In this document: positions 33,189 to 40,137 of the stretch, piece after piece
Position numbering within the stretch: position 1 is the stretch's first letter
Layout of the letters: every line of letters starts with the position of its first letter
NCBI GenBank assembly: GCA_945828095.1
Contig: CALZOZ010000010.1
Span: 1-40,137 of the forward strand
DNA: 40,137 nucleotides
Direction of reading: 5' to 3'
Source of the DNA: an uncultured Clostridia bacterium
Lineage (GTDB): Bacteria > Bacillota > Clostridia > Peptostreptococcales > Anaerovoracaceae
The notes under the pieces: model-generated
Told to the model about the DNA's origin: nothing
Databases searched by the model: none
Seen by the model: only the letters and a program-made list of their open reading frames with translations
Position numbers and translations under genes: made by a program

Positions 33189-36100
33189 ATGAAAAACATG
33201 ATGACAAAATCTACCCTGCGGGAAATCAGAGGCAGCTTAACCAGATGGCTGGCCATACTTGCCATCGTCATGCTGGGAGTTGGGTTTTTCTGCGGTCTTA
33301 AGGTCTGCAAGGATGCCTTCACCCTTACCGGAGACACCTTTCTGGATGAACACAACCTCTTCGACTATGAGCTGATTTCCACACTGGGTCTGGATGATGA
33401 AAGCGTGGATACAATCAATGCTGTGGATGGTGTCAGATACGCGGAAGGCTCATGGTCTGCAGACATACTCTTCGAAGAAGAAGGAACGGAAAACGGTGAA
33501 AATGTTGCAAAGCTCCACACCGTCAGCGAAAAAATAAGCACACTTTCCCTTGTAGAAGGACGTATGCCTGAAAGTGCTGACGAGTGCGTCGTTGACTCAC
33601 TGCATTTCAGTTCCGAAGACATAGGTAAAACCATACATTTAACCGACGGAAACGAGGAGGATACTCTTGATATGCTGGCAGGCCGCGAATATACCATAAC
33701 CGGTCTGGCAACCTCTCCTCTCTACCTTAACTTTGAACGTGGATCCACGTCTCTGGGCGACGGCAAAGTAGCAGCATTTATATACATAACTCCGGAGGCA
33801 TGGGACTGCGATTACTTCACAGAAATCTATGTCGATCTGGAAAAGACGGCCCCTATTTTCACCGATGAATACAAGGAAATAGCAGACAGCATGGAGGATC
33901 CTCTCACAGAAGCAATTGAAAGCTGCGGCACCACCAGATACGATGAGATAATGGACGAGGCCAACGAAAAGCTGGCCGATGCTGAAGAAAAACTGGCTGA
34001 TGCCAAAGCCGACCTGGCCGATGGTGAAAAGAAGCTCAAGGATAACGAAAAGAAACTGGCTGATGCCGAAAAAGAAATAAGAGACAACCAAAAGAAACTT
34101 GACGACTCCGAAAAGGACCTTAAAAAAGCAAAAGCCGAATACGAGGACGGCGTCGAAAAATATAAAAGCGAAAAAGCCGATGCCTACGCGCAGCTTGACC
34201 AGCTCAAGGCTCAGGTAGACATAGCAGCAGGAACACCGTACTATGACCAGTATCTGGCTCAGTACACCCAGGCAAAAGCTCAGGCAGACAGCCAGTTTGA
34301 ATCCGCATGGGCAGAACTGGAAAGAGGACGTATCGAGATAGAAAAAGGCGAAAAGAAAATATCAGACGGCAGACAGGAGCTTAAGGAAGCCAGAGCTGAC
34401 CTGGCCGACGGCAGGAAGAAAATTGCCGACGGCAAGCAGGAAATCGCCGACGGCAAGAAAAAAATTGCCGACGCCGAAGAAGAACTGGACGACGCCAGGG
34501 ATGAAATCGATGATATAGAACATCCTGATACCTACGTTCTCGGCAGAGATACCAATATCGGCTATATCTGCTTTGAAAACGATTCAAGCATAGTGGACGG
34601 AATTGCCAAGTTGTTCCCTATCTTCTTCTTTATCGTGGCTGCACTGGTTGTTATGACCACCATGACAAGAATGGTTGATGAGCAGCGCACCCAGATAGGC
34701 GTGCTTAAAGCGCTTGGTTACAGCAGAAACACCATTCTGAAAAAATATGTGATATACTCGGCAAGCGCCACTCTCATCGGAGGACTGACAGGCTTCATTT
34801 CGGGCTCCTATGCTTTCCCTTGGGTAATATGGGCCGCCTACGGAATGATGTACAACTTCTCCGATATAATTTTCGTAATAGACTGGAAACTGGGCGGATT
34901 GTCCATTCTGGCAGCACTGGTATGCGCTGTGGGAAGCACTATTTTCTCCTGCTACAGAGAACTTAAGGAAGTACCTTCGCAGCTCATCAGACCTAAGACA
35001 CCCGCCATGGGCAAGCGCATCCTGCTGGAGCGTATCGGCTTCATCTGGAAGAGGCTTTCCTTCCTGCGTAAGGTTTCAATGAGAAATATCTTCCGCTACA
35101 AAAAACGTTTCTTCATGATGATTATCGGTGTATGCGGCTGTACAGCTCTCCTGGTGGCCGCCTTCGGAATAAATGATTCTGTTAAAAATGTGGTTTCCGA
35201 CCAGTACGATAATATATTCCATGTGGACTATACAGTTACCTTCGACAAAGACCTCACCGCAGATGAACAGCAGGAATTCATGGATGAGAACAGCAGTGTA
35301 ATTTCCGACTGTCTTTTCCTTAATGCCCTTTCGGTGGATGCCCATGCAGGCAATGCCGTTAAATCAGTAAACATGGTAGTGGCAGAGAAGGATGCTCCTA
35401 TAGAAAAGTTTATCGACCTTCACAATGAAGACGGCCCTATCACCTTCCCGGGTGACGGCGAATGCGTCATAAACGAAAACCTGGCCCAGAAACTCGGACT
35501 AGAGGCCGGAGATACTCTCACCGTATTCGACAGTGACATGCGGGAGATGAATCTCAAAATTACAGCACTTTGTGAAAACTACGTATATCACTACGTATAC
35601 CTTAATCGTACTTCCTACGAAGAGCAGTGGGGACACATGGAAACCAACACGGCTTTCGTCCTCGGAGTCATCGGAGAAGACGGTGAAATTGCAGATACGA
35701 GCGCAGACGGCGCATATCTGATGAATGCAGACAATGTGGCTTCTGTTTCAATCACTAAGGATTTCCGCGACCGTATTTCCAATATGATGAAGAGCATGAA
35801 CTACATAATCATGCTGGTGGTCGGCTGTGCCGGTGCTCTGGCCTTCATAGTCCTCTATAATCTGACGAACATCAACATTACTGAGCGTATAAGGGAAATA
35901 GCCACCATCAAGGTTCTTGGCTTCTACCCTAACGAAACATCATCCTATGTATTCCGTGAAAACATAATGCTCACGGCCATTGCTGCCCTCGTGGGTCTTC
36001 CTATAGGAAAGGTTCTCCATGCCTTTATCATCAATCAGATACAGATTGACCTGATGAGCTTCAATATGCATATACAGCCTTTAAGCTATGTGCTGGCCGT

Positions 36101-36197
36101 TGTCATGACCTTTGTTTTTGCAGGCATAGTAAACTTTGTAATGTACTTCAGGCTGGAAAAGATAAGTATGACTGAATCGCTGAAGTCAATTGAATAA
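33189..36197 (+). CDS. Large FtsX-type ABC permease with extracellular coiled coil
   Basis: The 1002-residue protein has about eight membrane segments. One lies near the N-terminus (about 20-40), three at about 467-590, one at about 638-660, and three at about 872-990. This makes two FtsX blocks, the first containing TRMVDEQRTQIGVLKALGYS and the second RIREIATIKVLGFY. Between the first segment and the first block is an extracellular domain, then a coil of about 190 residues (about 253-443) built from heptads such as ADGKQEIADGKKKIADAE. Members of this family couple ATP use to extracytoplasmic work such as peptide resistance, lipid or protein release. The substrate is unknown. A terminator follows 5 nt beyond the stop. 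Confidence 0.93.
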   Translation: MKNMMTKSTLREIRGSLTRWLAILAIVMLGVGFFCGLKVCKDAFTLTGDTFLDEHNLFDYELISTLGLDDESVDTINAVDGVRYAEGSWSADILFEEEGTENGENVAKLHTVSEKISTLSLVEGRMPESADECVVDSLHFSSEDIGKTIHLTDGNEEDTLDMLAGREYTITGLATSPLYLNFERGSTSLGDGKVAAFIYITPEAWDCDYFTEIYVDLEKTAPIFTDEYKEIADSMEDPLTEAIESCGTTRYDEIMDEANEKLADAEEKLADAKADLADGEKKLKDNEKKLADAEKEIRDNQKKLDDSEKDLKKAKAEYEDGVEKYKSEKADAYAQLDQLKAQVDIAAGTPYYDQYLAQYTQAKAQADSQFESAWAELERGRIEIEKGEKKISDGRQELKEARADLADGRKKIADGKQEIADGKKKIADAEEELDDARDEIDDIEHPDTYVLGRDTNIGYICFENDSSIVDGIAKLFPIFFFIVAALVVMTTMTRMVDEQRTQIGVLKALGYSRNTILKKYVIYSASATLIGGLTGFISGSYAFPWVIWAAYGMMYNFSDIIFVIDWKLGGLSILAALVCAVGSTIFSCYRELKEVPSQLIRPKTPAMGKRILLERIGFIWKRLSFLRKVSMRNIFRYKKRFFMMIIGVCGCTALLVAAFGINDSVKNVVSDQYDNIFHVDYTVTFDKDLTADEQQEFMDENSSVISDCLFLNALSVDAHAGNAVKSVNMVVAEKDAPIEKFIDLHNEDGPITFPGDGECVINENLAQKLGLEAGDTLTVFDSDMREMNLKITALCENYVYHYVYLNRTSYEEQWGHMETNTAFVLGVIGEDGEIADTSADGAYLMNADNVASVSITKDFRDRISNMMKSMNYIIMLVVGCAGALAFIVLYNLTNINITERIREIATIKVLGFYPNETSSYVFRENIMLTAIAALVGLPIGKVLHAFIINQIQIDLMSFNMHIQPLSYVLAVVMTFVFAGIVNFVMYFRLEKISMTESLKSIE

Positions 36198-36201
36198 ACA
36201 G

Positions 36202-36246
36202 AAAGAGCAGCTTGAAGCTATTTGTCAGGCTGCTCTTTTTTCTTTT
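36202..36246 (+). terminator. Intrinsic terminator of the ABC transporter operon
   Basis: AAAGAGCAGC (36202-36211) pairs with GCTGCTCTTT (36229-36238) across a 17-nt loop and runs into TTTCTTTTC. It lies between two convergent genes, and on the minus strand the tail is T-poor, so it serves mainly the plus strand. Confidence 0.88.
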
Positions 36247-36254
36247 CAACTATT

Positions 36255-37001
36255 TTATAGTTCTTCTATTTTGAACTCTGCTTCAACATTTACATCTCCG
36301 TCGCTGCGGAAAGTCCTGAAAATATATTTATCGTCAAGCGTTCTGAGTCTTTTAATCTCTATGGTTTCTCCAATGGGGGCCTCCTTGCTGAAATGAATTC
36401 TCATGACGGTTACCCTGTGGGTGCCTGCTGTAAGCTCAGGAATATAGTCACAAAGCATGTCCACATAATTGGTGTTATTCATATGCCCGTTGTAATCCAC
36501 ATCACTGAGACGAACGGTTTTCTGCCCCACCGTTTCCAGCGTCTCTGCATCTTCACGGCTTATCTTGAATTTGCTGCCCGGCATTACATCCACATATTCG
36601 TCCATGGTGTAGTTGGAAAAATCCACATCCTCAACCTTCATAATCTTTCGTGTCTCGGAATTTACCAGGGTCCACTGGCTGGAAATCATCGCCGCCGTTT
36701 CCCCGTTTTTACGCACCAGATAATTTCTCAGGAAAGTTGCTCTTACGCTTGGGCAAGGCCATGTGAAAACCTCTATTTCCTCATCCAGGCAGATTTCCTG
36801 AGGAATAATCATGTCAAGACGGCTCAACATTAGTGCCTGTCCTTTGTCCAGCAATTCATCATAGGAAGGTTTCTGATCCGCCATCTGCCGGGAGCCGCAT
36901 TCCTGCATTTCCCTGAGAATTCCCGCCGGACGAGCTTTCCTGTTCATATCAACATTGTACACATTTATGCTGCTTTTATATCCGTAAACATCTTCTCTCA
37001 T
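36255..37001 (-). CDS. Acyl-ACP thioesterase (FatA/FatB family)
   Basis: A 248-residue double hot-dog protein that would hydrolyse acyl-ACP to release free fatty acids. The first hot-dog starts YKSSINVYNVDMNRKARPAGIL. The second contains RLSDVDYNGHMNNTNYVDML, with the Asp, Asn and His pattern of the thioesterase active site, and ends ISFSKEAP-like sequence and FRSDGDVNVEAEFKIEEL. Bacterial members occur widely in Clostridia, where they set the pool and chain length of released acids. It is the last gene of the xth-proC-thioesterase run, 30 nt after proC. Confidence 0.92.
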   Translation of the reverse strand: MREDVYGYKSSINVYNVDMNRKARPAGILREMQECGSRQMADQKPSYDELLDKGQALMLSRLDMIIPQEICLDEEIEVFTWPCPSVRATFLRNYLVRKNGETAAMISSQWTLVNSETRKIMKVEDVDFSNYTMDEYVDVMPGSKFKISREDAETLETVGQKTVRLSDVDYNGHMNNTNYVDMLCDYIPELTAGTHRVTVMRIHFSKEAPIGETIEIKRLRTLDDKYIFRTFRSDGDVNVEAEFKIEEL

Positions 37002-37031
37002 ATCCTGTATGTTACTCTCCTCTTCTATAAA

Positions 37032-37817
37032 TTACTTGTCAACCACCGCATCTACCGCCTTGATAAAAGCGTTCCTGATGCCGCATTCCTCCAAAGCTGC
37101 CACCCCTTTTATTGTGGTGCCGCCCGGTGAACAGACTCTGTCCTTAAGTTCCCCGGGATGGAGCCCTGTTTTTAGCATAAGCTCTGCCGTTCCTGCCATA
37201 GTGGTGCACGCAAGCTCGTATGCCGTCTTCCGTGCAATTCCGTTCTTTACTGCTCCGTCTGCAATAGCTTCTATCACCATATCAAAGAAAGCCGGACCGC
37301 AGCCTGATACCGCCGATGCAGCATCCATAAGCCTGCCTGGAATCCTGATAACAGTTCCCAATGCGGATAGTATTTCCTCAAGCTGTACTGCATCTTCAGA
37401 GGCAATGCTATTTTCCTCTTCAAGCAAAAATGTCCCCTTTCCTACAGCCACAGGCGTATTAGGCATTATGTACTGTACTTTAGTCTCGCTGCAGTCAAGA
37501 TATCTTGAATACATCTCGTAATCCCAGCCTGCTGCCACTGTAAGCAATGTTTTGCTTTTAAGACCGTCTCCCAGCACCGCCAGAACATCCTCTATCTGGT
37601 AAGGCTTGCATGCCATTATAATTGTGTCGCAAAACTCTGTCAGCCCTGTAAGAGAACTGCAAGGTGTAAAACCTATCCGCTCCGCGTTTTGCTTCAGCTT
37701 TGCCTGATTAGGGGCAAATGCATATATATCCTCTGCCTGCACCTTTCCGGAATTTATAAATCCTTCCGCTAATGCCTGGCCCATATTTCCCATCCCGATA
37801 AATCCAAATTTCTGCAT
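37032..37817 (-). CDS. proC: Pyrroline-5-carboxylate reductase
   Basis: A 261-residue NAD(P)H-dependent enzyme for the last step of proline synthesis. The N-terminal Rossmann loop is GFIGMGNMGQALAEGFI. The middle contains MPNTPVAVGKG, and the C-terminal dimerisation domain has AVSGCGPAFFDMVIEAIADGAVKNG and SPGGTTIKGVAALEECG, both diagnostic for ProC. The start is served by AAGGAG. It lies 36 nt after xth. Confidence 0.96.
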   Translation of the reverse strand: MQKFGFIGMGNMGQALAEGFINSGKVQAEDIYAFAPNQAKLKQNAERIGFTPCSSLTGLTEFCDTIIMACKPYQIEDVLAVLGDGLKSKTLLTVAAGWDYEMYSRYLDCSETKVQYIMPNTPVAVGKGTFLLEEENSIASEDAVQLEEILSALGTVIRIPGRLMDAASAVSGCGPAFFDMVIEAIADGAVKNGIARKTAYELACTTMAGTAELMLKTGLHPGELKDRVCSPGGTTIKGVAALEECGIRNAFIKAVDAVVDK

Positions 37818-37853
37818 CTAGCTTTCTCCTTATTTTTCACGGCACTTGCCGGA

Positions 37854-38606
37854 TTATTCAATCTCGAGTTCTACCGGGCAATGGTCAGAGCCAAAGACAT
37901 CGGTATGAATTTTTGCTTCTTTAAGGCGGCTTTCCATATCCGCAGACGCCAGAAAATAGTCGATTCTCCAGCCTGCATTCTTCTCCCTGGCCTTGAACCG
38001 GTATGACCACCAGGAATAGATTCCTTCTGTGTCAGGGTAAAAATATCTGAAGGTGTCGATGAATCCGCTGTCAAGAAGCTGAGTCATCTTGCCTCTTTCC
38101 TCATCTGTAAAGCCTGCATTGCGGCGGTTGGTCTTAGGATTCTTGAGGTCAATTTCCTTATGGGCCACGTTCATGTCGCCGGTTACGATTACCGGTTTTT
38201 TAGTGTTGAGTTCTGTCAGGTATGCTCTGAAATCGTCCTCCCAATTCATACGGTAATCAAGGCGCTTCAGCTGGTCCTGTGAATTAGGGGTATATACTGT
38301 AACCATGTAAAAGTCGTCGAATTCCAGGGTTATAACCCTTCCCTCATGGTCGTGCTCATCTATACCAATTCCGCAGGCTGCACTTATGGGCTCTTTCTTC
38401 GTAAAAATTGCGGTACCGGAATAACCTTTCTTATCCGCATAGTTCCAGTATTGATAATAGCCCGGCAGGTCCATTTCAATCTGTCCCTCCTGAAGCTTTG
38501 TCTCCTGCAGACAGAAAATATCTGCATCTATCTCGTTGAAAAATTCCATGAAATTCTTCCCCATGACGGCTCTCAGTCCGTTTACGTTCCAGGAAATCAG
38601 TCTCAT
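37854..38606 (-). CDS. xth: Exodeoxyribonuclease III / AP endonuclease
   Basis: A 250-residue member of the EEP nuclease family that acts in base-excision repair. Catalytic motifs are SWNVNGLRA at the start, CLQETKLQ (metal-binding Glu), VTVYTPNSQ, GDMNVAHKEIDLKNPK (Asp-Asn pair), and the C-terminal GSDHCPVELEIE (Asp-His). AGGAGG lies 9 nt before the ATG. The first 131 nt overlap the end of the HxlR-type gene in another frame, so its ribosome binding site is inside that gene. Confidence 0.96.
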   Translation of the reverse strand: MRLISWNVNGLRAVMGKNFMEFFNEIDADIFCLQETKLQEGQIEMDLPGYYQYWNYADKKGYSGTAIFTKKEPISAACGIGIDEHDHEGRVITLEFDDFYMVTVYTPNSQDQLKRLDYRMNWEDDFRAYLTELNTKKPVIVTGDMNVAHKEIDLKNPKTNRRNAGFTDEERGKMTQLLDSGFIDTFRYFYPDTEGIYSWWSYRFKAREKNAGWRIDYFLASADMESRLKEAKIHTDVFGSDHCPVELEIE

Positions 38607-38946
38607 ATCTTTGCCTCCTCATCATTTCTTCACCCCAGTCGCTGAGCTGTTCCAGAATAGGCATGAGACGGTCGCACATTTCCGTGGAAGAATACTCTAC
38701 TCTGATAGGAACTTCCAGATATTCTCTGCGTTCCACCAGTCCTTCTTCTTCCAGTTCTTTCAGGGAACTTGCCAGAACCGTATTGGAAATGCCGTCCAGC
38801 TTTCGCCTCAGCTCGTTGTACCTCATTGTGCCCTTATTATTCAGTGAGCAGATTATCTGCATCTTCCATTTGCCGCCGATAATGGACATGGCGTAATTCA
38901 GCGGACACTTTTCCAGACATGGACAGTCGTAATGTGTTTCTATCAT
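38476..38946 (-). CDS. HxlR-family winged-helix regulator with long overlapping tail
   Basis: About 156 residues from the ATG at 38946 (MIETHYDCPCLEKCPLNYAM), preceded by AAAGGAG. A frame extending to 39099 lacks a ribosome binding site and crosses the promoter region. The HxlR domain is clear: IIGGKWKMQIICSL, MRYNELRRKLDGISNTVLASSLKELEEEGLVERREY and VEYSSTEMCDRLMPILEQLSDWG. The N-terminal cysteines (CPCLEKC) may sense redox or reactive compounds, as in YodB-type relatives. Family members normally end soon after that last segment. Here about 45 extra residues are read through the start of xth. It is divergent from the LysE-type exporter and probably regulates it. Confidence 0.88.
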   Translation of the reverse strand: MIETHYDCPCLEKCPLNYAMSIIGGKWKMQIICSLNNKGTMRYNELRRKLDGISNTVLASSLKELEEEGLVERREYLEVPIRVEYSSTEMCDRLMPILEQLSDWGEEMMRRQRYETDFLERKRTESRHGEEFHGIFQRDRCRYFLSAGDKASGGTD

Positions 38947-38986
38947 GTGGCTCTCCTTTCCGCCCTTCGCTCCGGGCAGCGGTAAG

Positions 38987-39011
38987 ATTTTTATTACTTG
39001 ATAATAAAAAT
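38987..39011. promoter_or_regulatory. Candidate HxlR operator 1
   Basis: ATTTTTATTA (38987-38996) and TAATAAAAAT (39002-39011) are a perfect 10-bp inverted repeat with a 5-bp centre, containing TTACTTGATAA. It lies between the HxlR start and the exporter promoter. HxlR proteins bind such dyads as dimers. Confidence 0.5.
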
Positions 39012-39018
39012 TTGCGTT

Positions 39019-39036
39019 ATTGACTTTGCTGTCAAT
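39019..39036. promoter_or_regulatory. Candidate HxlR operator 2, overlapping the exporter promoter
   Basis: ATTGAC (39019-39024) and GTCAAT (39031-39036) form a perfect dyad with a 6-bp spacer. The left arm contains the -35 box of the exporter promoter, and the right arm gives TTGACA on the minus strand, so binding here would block both directions. Confidence 0.45.
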
Positions 39037-39047
39037 GATACTATAAT
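39020..39047 (+). promoter_or_regulatory. Sigma-A promoter of the LysE-type exporter gene
   Basis: TTGACT (39020-39025) and a perfect TATAAT (39042-39047) are 16 bp apart, about 70 nt before the ATG at 39117. Confidence 0.75.
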
Positions 39048-39116
39048 TATAGCAGGTAAGAAAAAAAGAGCAAGTTTGTTTTGTATATAACTTTCGCATT
39101 TAGGAGGAAAAAAATT

Positions 39117-39740
39117 ATGGATATCTACCTTCAGGGACTGACTATGGGTCTTGCTTATGTAGCTCCCATTGGACTTCAAAATCTTTTTGTAATCAATACG
39201 GCTCTCACTCAGCCTCGCAGAAGAGTCTATGCAACAGCCTTGATCGTTATCTTTTTTGATGTGACACTGGGGCTGGCCTGCTTCTTTGGTATCGGTGCCG
39301 TCATGTCCGCATCCCCATGGCTGGAAATGGCTATTCTGCTGGTAGGCAGCGTTATTGTTATATGGATCGGTCAGGGGCTTGTTCGCGCGAAAGACACCTT
39401 AGACACAAGCACCAATGTGGATATCCCTATTGTCAAAGTAGTTACCACCGCCTGCGTGGTAACATGGTTCAACCCTCAGGCTCTTATCGACGGATCCATG
39501 ATGCTTGGCGCATTTAAAGCCACCCTTCCTGAAGGCACTGACTTTTTCTTCGTTGGCGGCTTTGCCAGTGCATCAGTACTTTGGTTTCTTGGAATTTCAA
39601 CGATAATTTCGCTGTTCAGTGCCAAAATCACCGACAAGACTCTCCGTGTAATCAACGTTGTATGCGGTATAGTAATCATCTTCTACGGCCTGAAGCTGTT
39701 CTGGAGCTTTATCCAGATGGTGATTCCGTATTTCGGATAG
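39117..39740 (+). CDS. LysE/ArgO-family amino-acid exporter
   Basis: A 207-residue membrane protein with about six membrane segments. The start at 39117 follows TAGGAGG and gives MDIYLQGLTMGLAYVAPIGLQNLFV. The PIGxQN segment is the family hallmark. A further in-frame start at 39081 lacks a ribosome binding site. The WFNPQALIDGSMMLGAF segment in the second half matches the conserved N-P loop of LysE/ArgO exporters. Export of a basic or other amino acid is likely, but the substrate is not determined. The divergent HxlR gene and two dyads between them point to local control. Confidence 0.92.
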   Translation: MDIYLQGLTMGLAYVAPIGLQNLFVINTALTQPRRRVYATALIVIFFDVTLGLACFFGIGAVMSASPWLEMAILLVGSVIVIWIGQGLVRAKDTLDTSTNVDIPIVKVVTTACVVTWFNPQALIDGSMMLGAFKATLPEGTDFFFVGGFASASVLWFLGISTIISLFSAKITDKTLRVINVVCGIVIIFYGLKLFWSFIQMVIPYFG

Positions 39741-39784
39741 ATTTTTCTGTCGTAATAGCTTTTTCCATATTATGGTGTATGAAG

Positions 39785-39998
39785 GTTTTCCTAAACCGCT
39801 TGATTGTTTTCTTTTGGAAAACAAAACAGGCCTTTTGGAAAACCTTCTTTCATATTGTTACATGTATTCTATATTGTGGTAAGGGATTCTGCCACAATTC
39901 ATGGTTTTTTCTTCTATAAAAGTCGCTGCATACCATTTTGTTTTCCAAAACCGTCGAATTGTTTCCTCTCGGAAAACATTTTAACTATTTCGGAAAAC
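39785..39998 (+). repeat. Half-site array element 2 (GGAAAAC type)
   Basis: This occupies most of the 326-bp gap between the exporter gene and tRNA-Pro. Two 38-bp dyads, GTTTTCC N24 GGAAAAC, lie at 39785-39822 and 39940-39977 (30 of 38 bases alike, 155 bp apart). Each is followed by another GGAAAAC exactly 21 bp after the last (39837 and 39992). The first copy is also enclosed in a perfect 11-bp inverted repeat (39781-39791/39837-39847). Between the arrays lie a central dyad ATTGTGG/CCACAAT (39873-39879/39892-39898) and TATAAA (39915-39920). There is no convincing ORF. The layout parallels that at 9603-9815. Confidence 0.6.
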
Positions 39999-40044
39999 CC
40001 GGCAGATAAATCTTCAATTTAACTCTTGAAAAAGCTGCCGGGTT
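39996..40044. repeat. Inverted repeat straddling the tRNA-Pro promoter
   Basis: AACCCGGCAG (39996-40005) is perfectly complementary to CTGCCGGGTT (40035-40044), with a 29-nt loop. The second arm is inside the -35/-10 spacer. There is no T-tract after it, so it is not an ordinary terminator. Confidence 0.6.
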
Positions 40045-40054
40045 GTGCTATTAT
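40026..40054 (+). promoter_or_regulatory. Sigma-A promoter of tRNA-Pro
   Basis: TTGAAA (40026-40031), a 17-bp spacer and TATTAT (40049-40054) are placed so that transcription would begin around 6 nt before the tRNA 5' end. Confidence 0.78.
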
Positions 40055-40066
40055 ATTCCATGCCGC

Positions 40067-40137
40067 CGGGATGTGGCTCAGTTTGGTAGAGCGTTGCGTT
40101 CGGGACGCAAAGGCCGCAGGTTCGAATCCTGTCATCC
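40067..40137 (+). tRNA. tRNA-Pro (anticodon CGG), 3' end cut by window
   Basis: The acceptor 5' strand CGGGATG pairs with the CATCC still present at the window edge. The last acceptor bases, the discriminator and any CCA are missing. The anticodon stem TTGCG/CGCAA encloses TTCGGGA, giving anticodon CGG. D-arm and T-arm (GGTTCGAATCC) are normal. Confidence 0.94.

Noticed and set aside
38947..39099. N-terminal extension of the HxlR gene
   Set aside because: It would include the dyads and promoter region and has no ribosome binding site. The ATG at 38946 with AAAGGAG gives the normal family start.
39081..39116. Upstream start of the LysE-type gene
   Set aside because: The ATG at 39117 follows TAGGAGG directly and gives the family N-terminus, so the upstream 12 codons are probably leader.
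39581..39919. 112-codon plus-strand ORF crossing the end of the LysE gene into element 2
   Set aside because: It is out of frame with the exporter, covers repeat structure and has no recognisable domain.

Overview
The window looks like chromosomal core DNA from a low-to-moderate GC member of the Clostridia (Bacillota). This rests on four things: the gene order of the division and cell-wall (dcw) cluster, strong AGGAGG-type ribosome binding sites, a transpeptidase with a C-terminal PASTA domain, and clostridial gene neighbourhoods (TrmH/SpoU methyltransferase-pheS-pheT, then zapA-mutS2). Sporulation is suggested but not proven by a Cys/Asp-rich coat-like protein behind a promoter that resembles a mother-cell sigma-K site. 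A more precise placement, for example near the Anaerovoracaceae, would be a guess.

Bases 1-29,440 are almost entirely on the minus strand. Reading along that strand, the order is: an mraZ promoter overlapped by a three-box MraZ operator; then mraZ-rsmH-ftsL-PBP-murE-murF-mraY-murD-ftsW-murG-murA-ftsQ-ftsZ, closed by an intrinsic terminator; then a TrmH-family methyltransferase, pheS and pheT; a GNAT acetyltransferase; zapA-mutS2-DUF523-argS; two radical SAM genes; a TPR protein; and a tRNA-Asn/tRNA-Leu pair with its own consensus promoter. The dcw genes make meso-DAP lipid II precursors (MurE, MurF, MurD, MraY, MurG, MurA) and build the divisome (FtsL, FtsQ, FtsW, PBP, FtsZ). There is no ftsA, murB, murC or ddl in the window.

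Bases 29,500-36,250 are mostly plus strand: the Cys/Asp-rich protein, a 12-TM MFS-like protein, and an ABC ATPase with a very large FtsX-type permease that carries a long periplasm-side (extracellular) coiled coil. A 75-residue membrane protein with its own promoter and terminator sits on the minus strand between the first two. Bases 36,250-38,950 return to the minus strand with an acyl-ACP thioesterase, proC, xth and an HxlR regulator, which is divergent from a LysE-type exporter. The window ends in a tRNA-Pro cut by its right edge.

The least ordinary parts are intergenic. Two elements of about 213 bp, one beyond pheT and one beyond the LysE gene, share no long identical sequence but share an architecture: a dyad plus half-sites at 21-bp spacing, a central dyad, TATAAA, then a second array. 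A 237-bp long imperfect palindrome lies between the GNAT gene and zapA. The murA ribosome binding site is buried in a hairpin. A terminator-like hairpin lies inside the first 25 codons of the Cys/Asp-rich gene.
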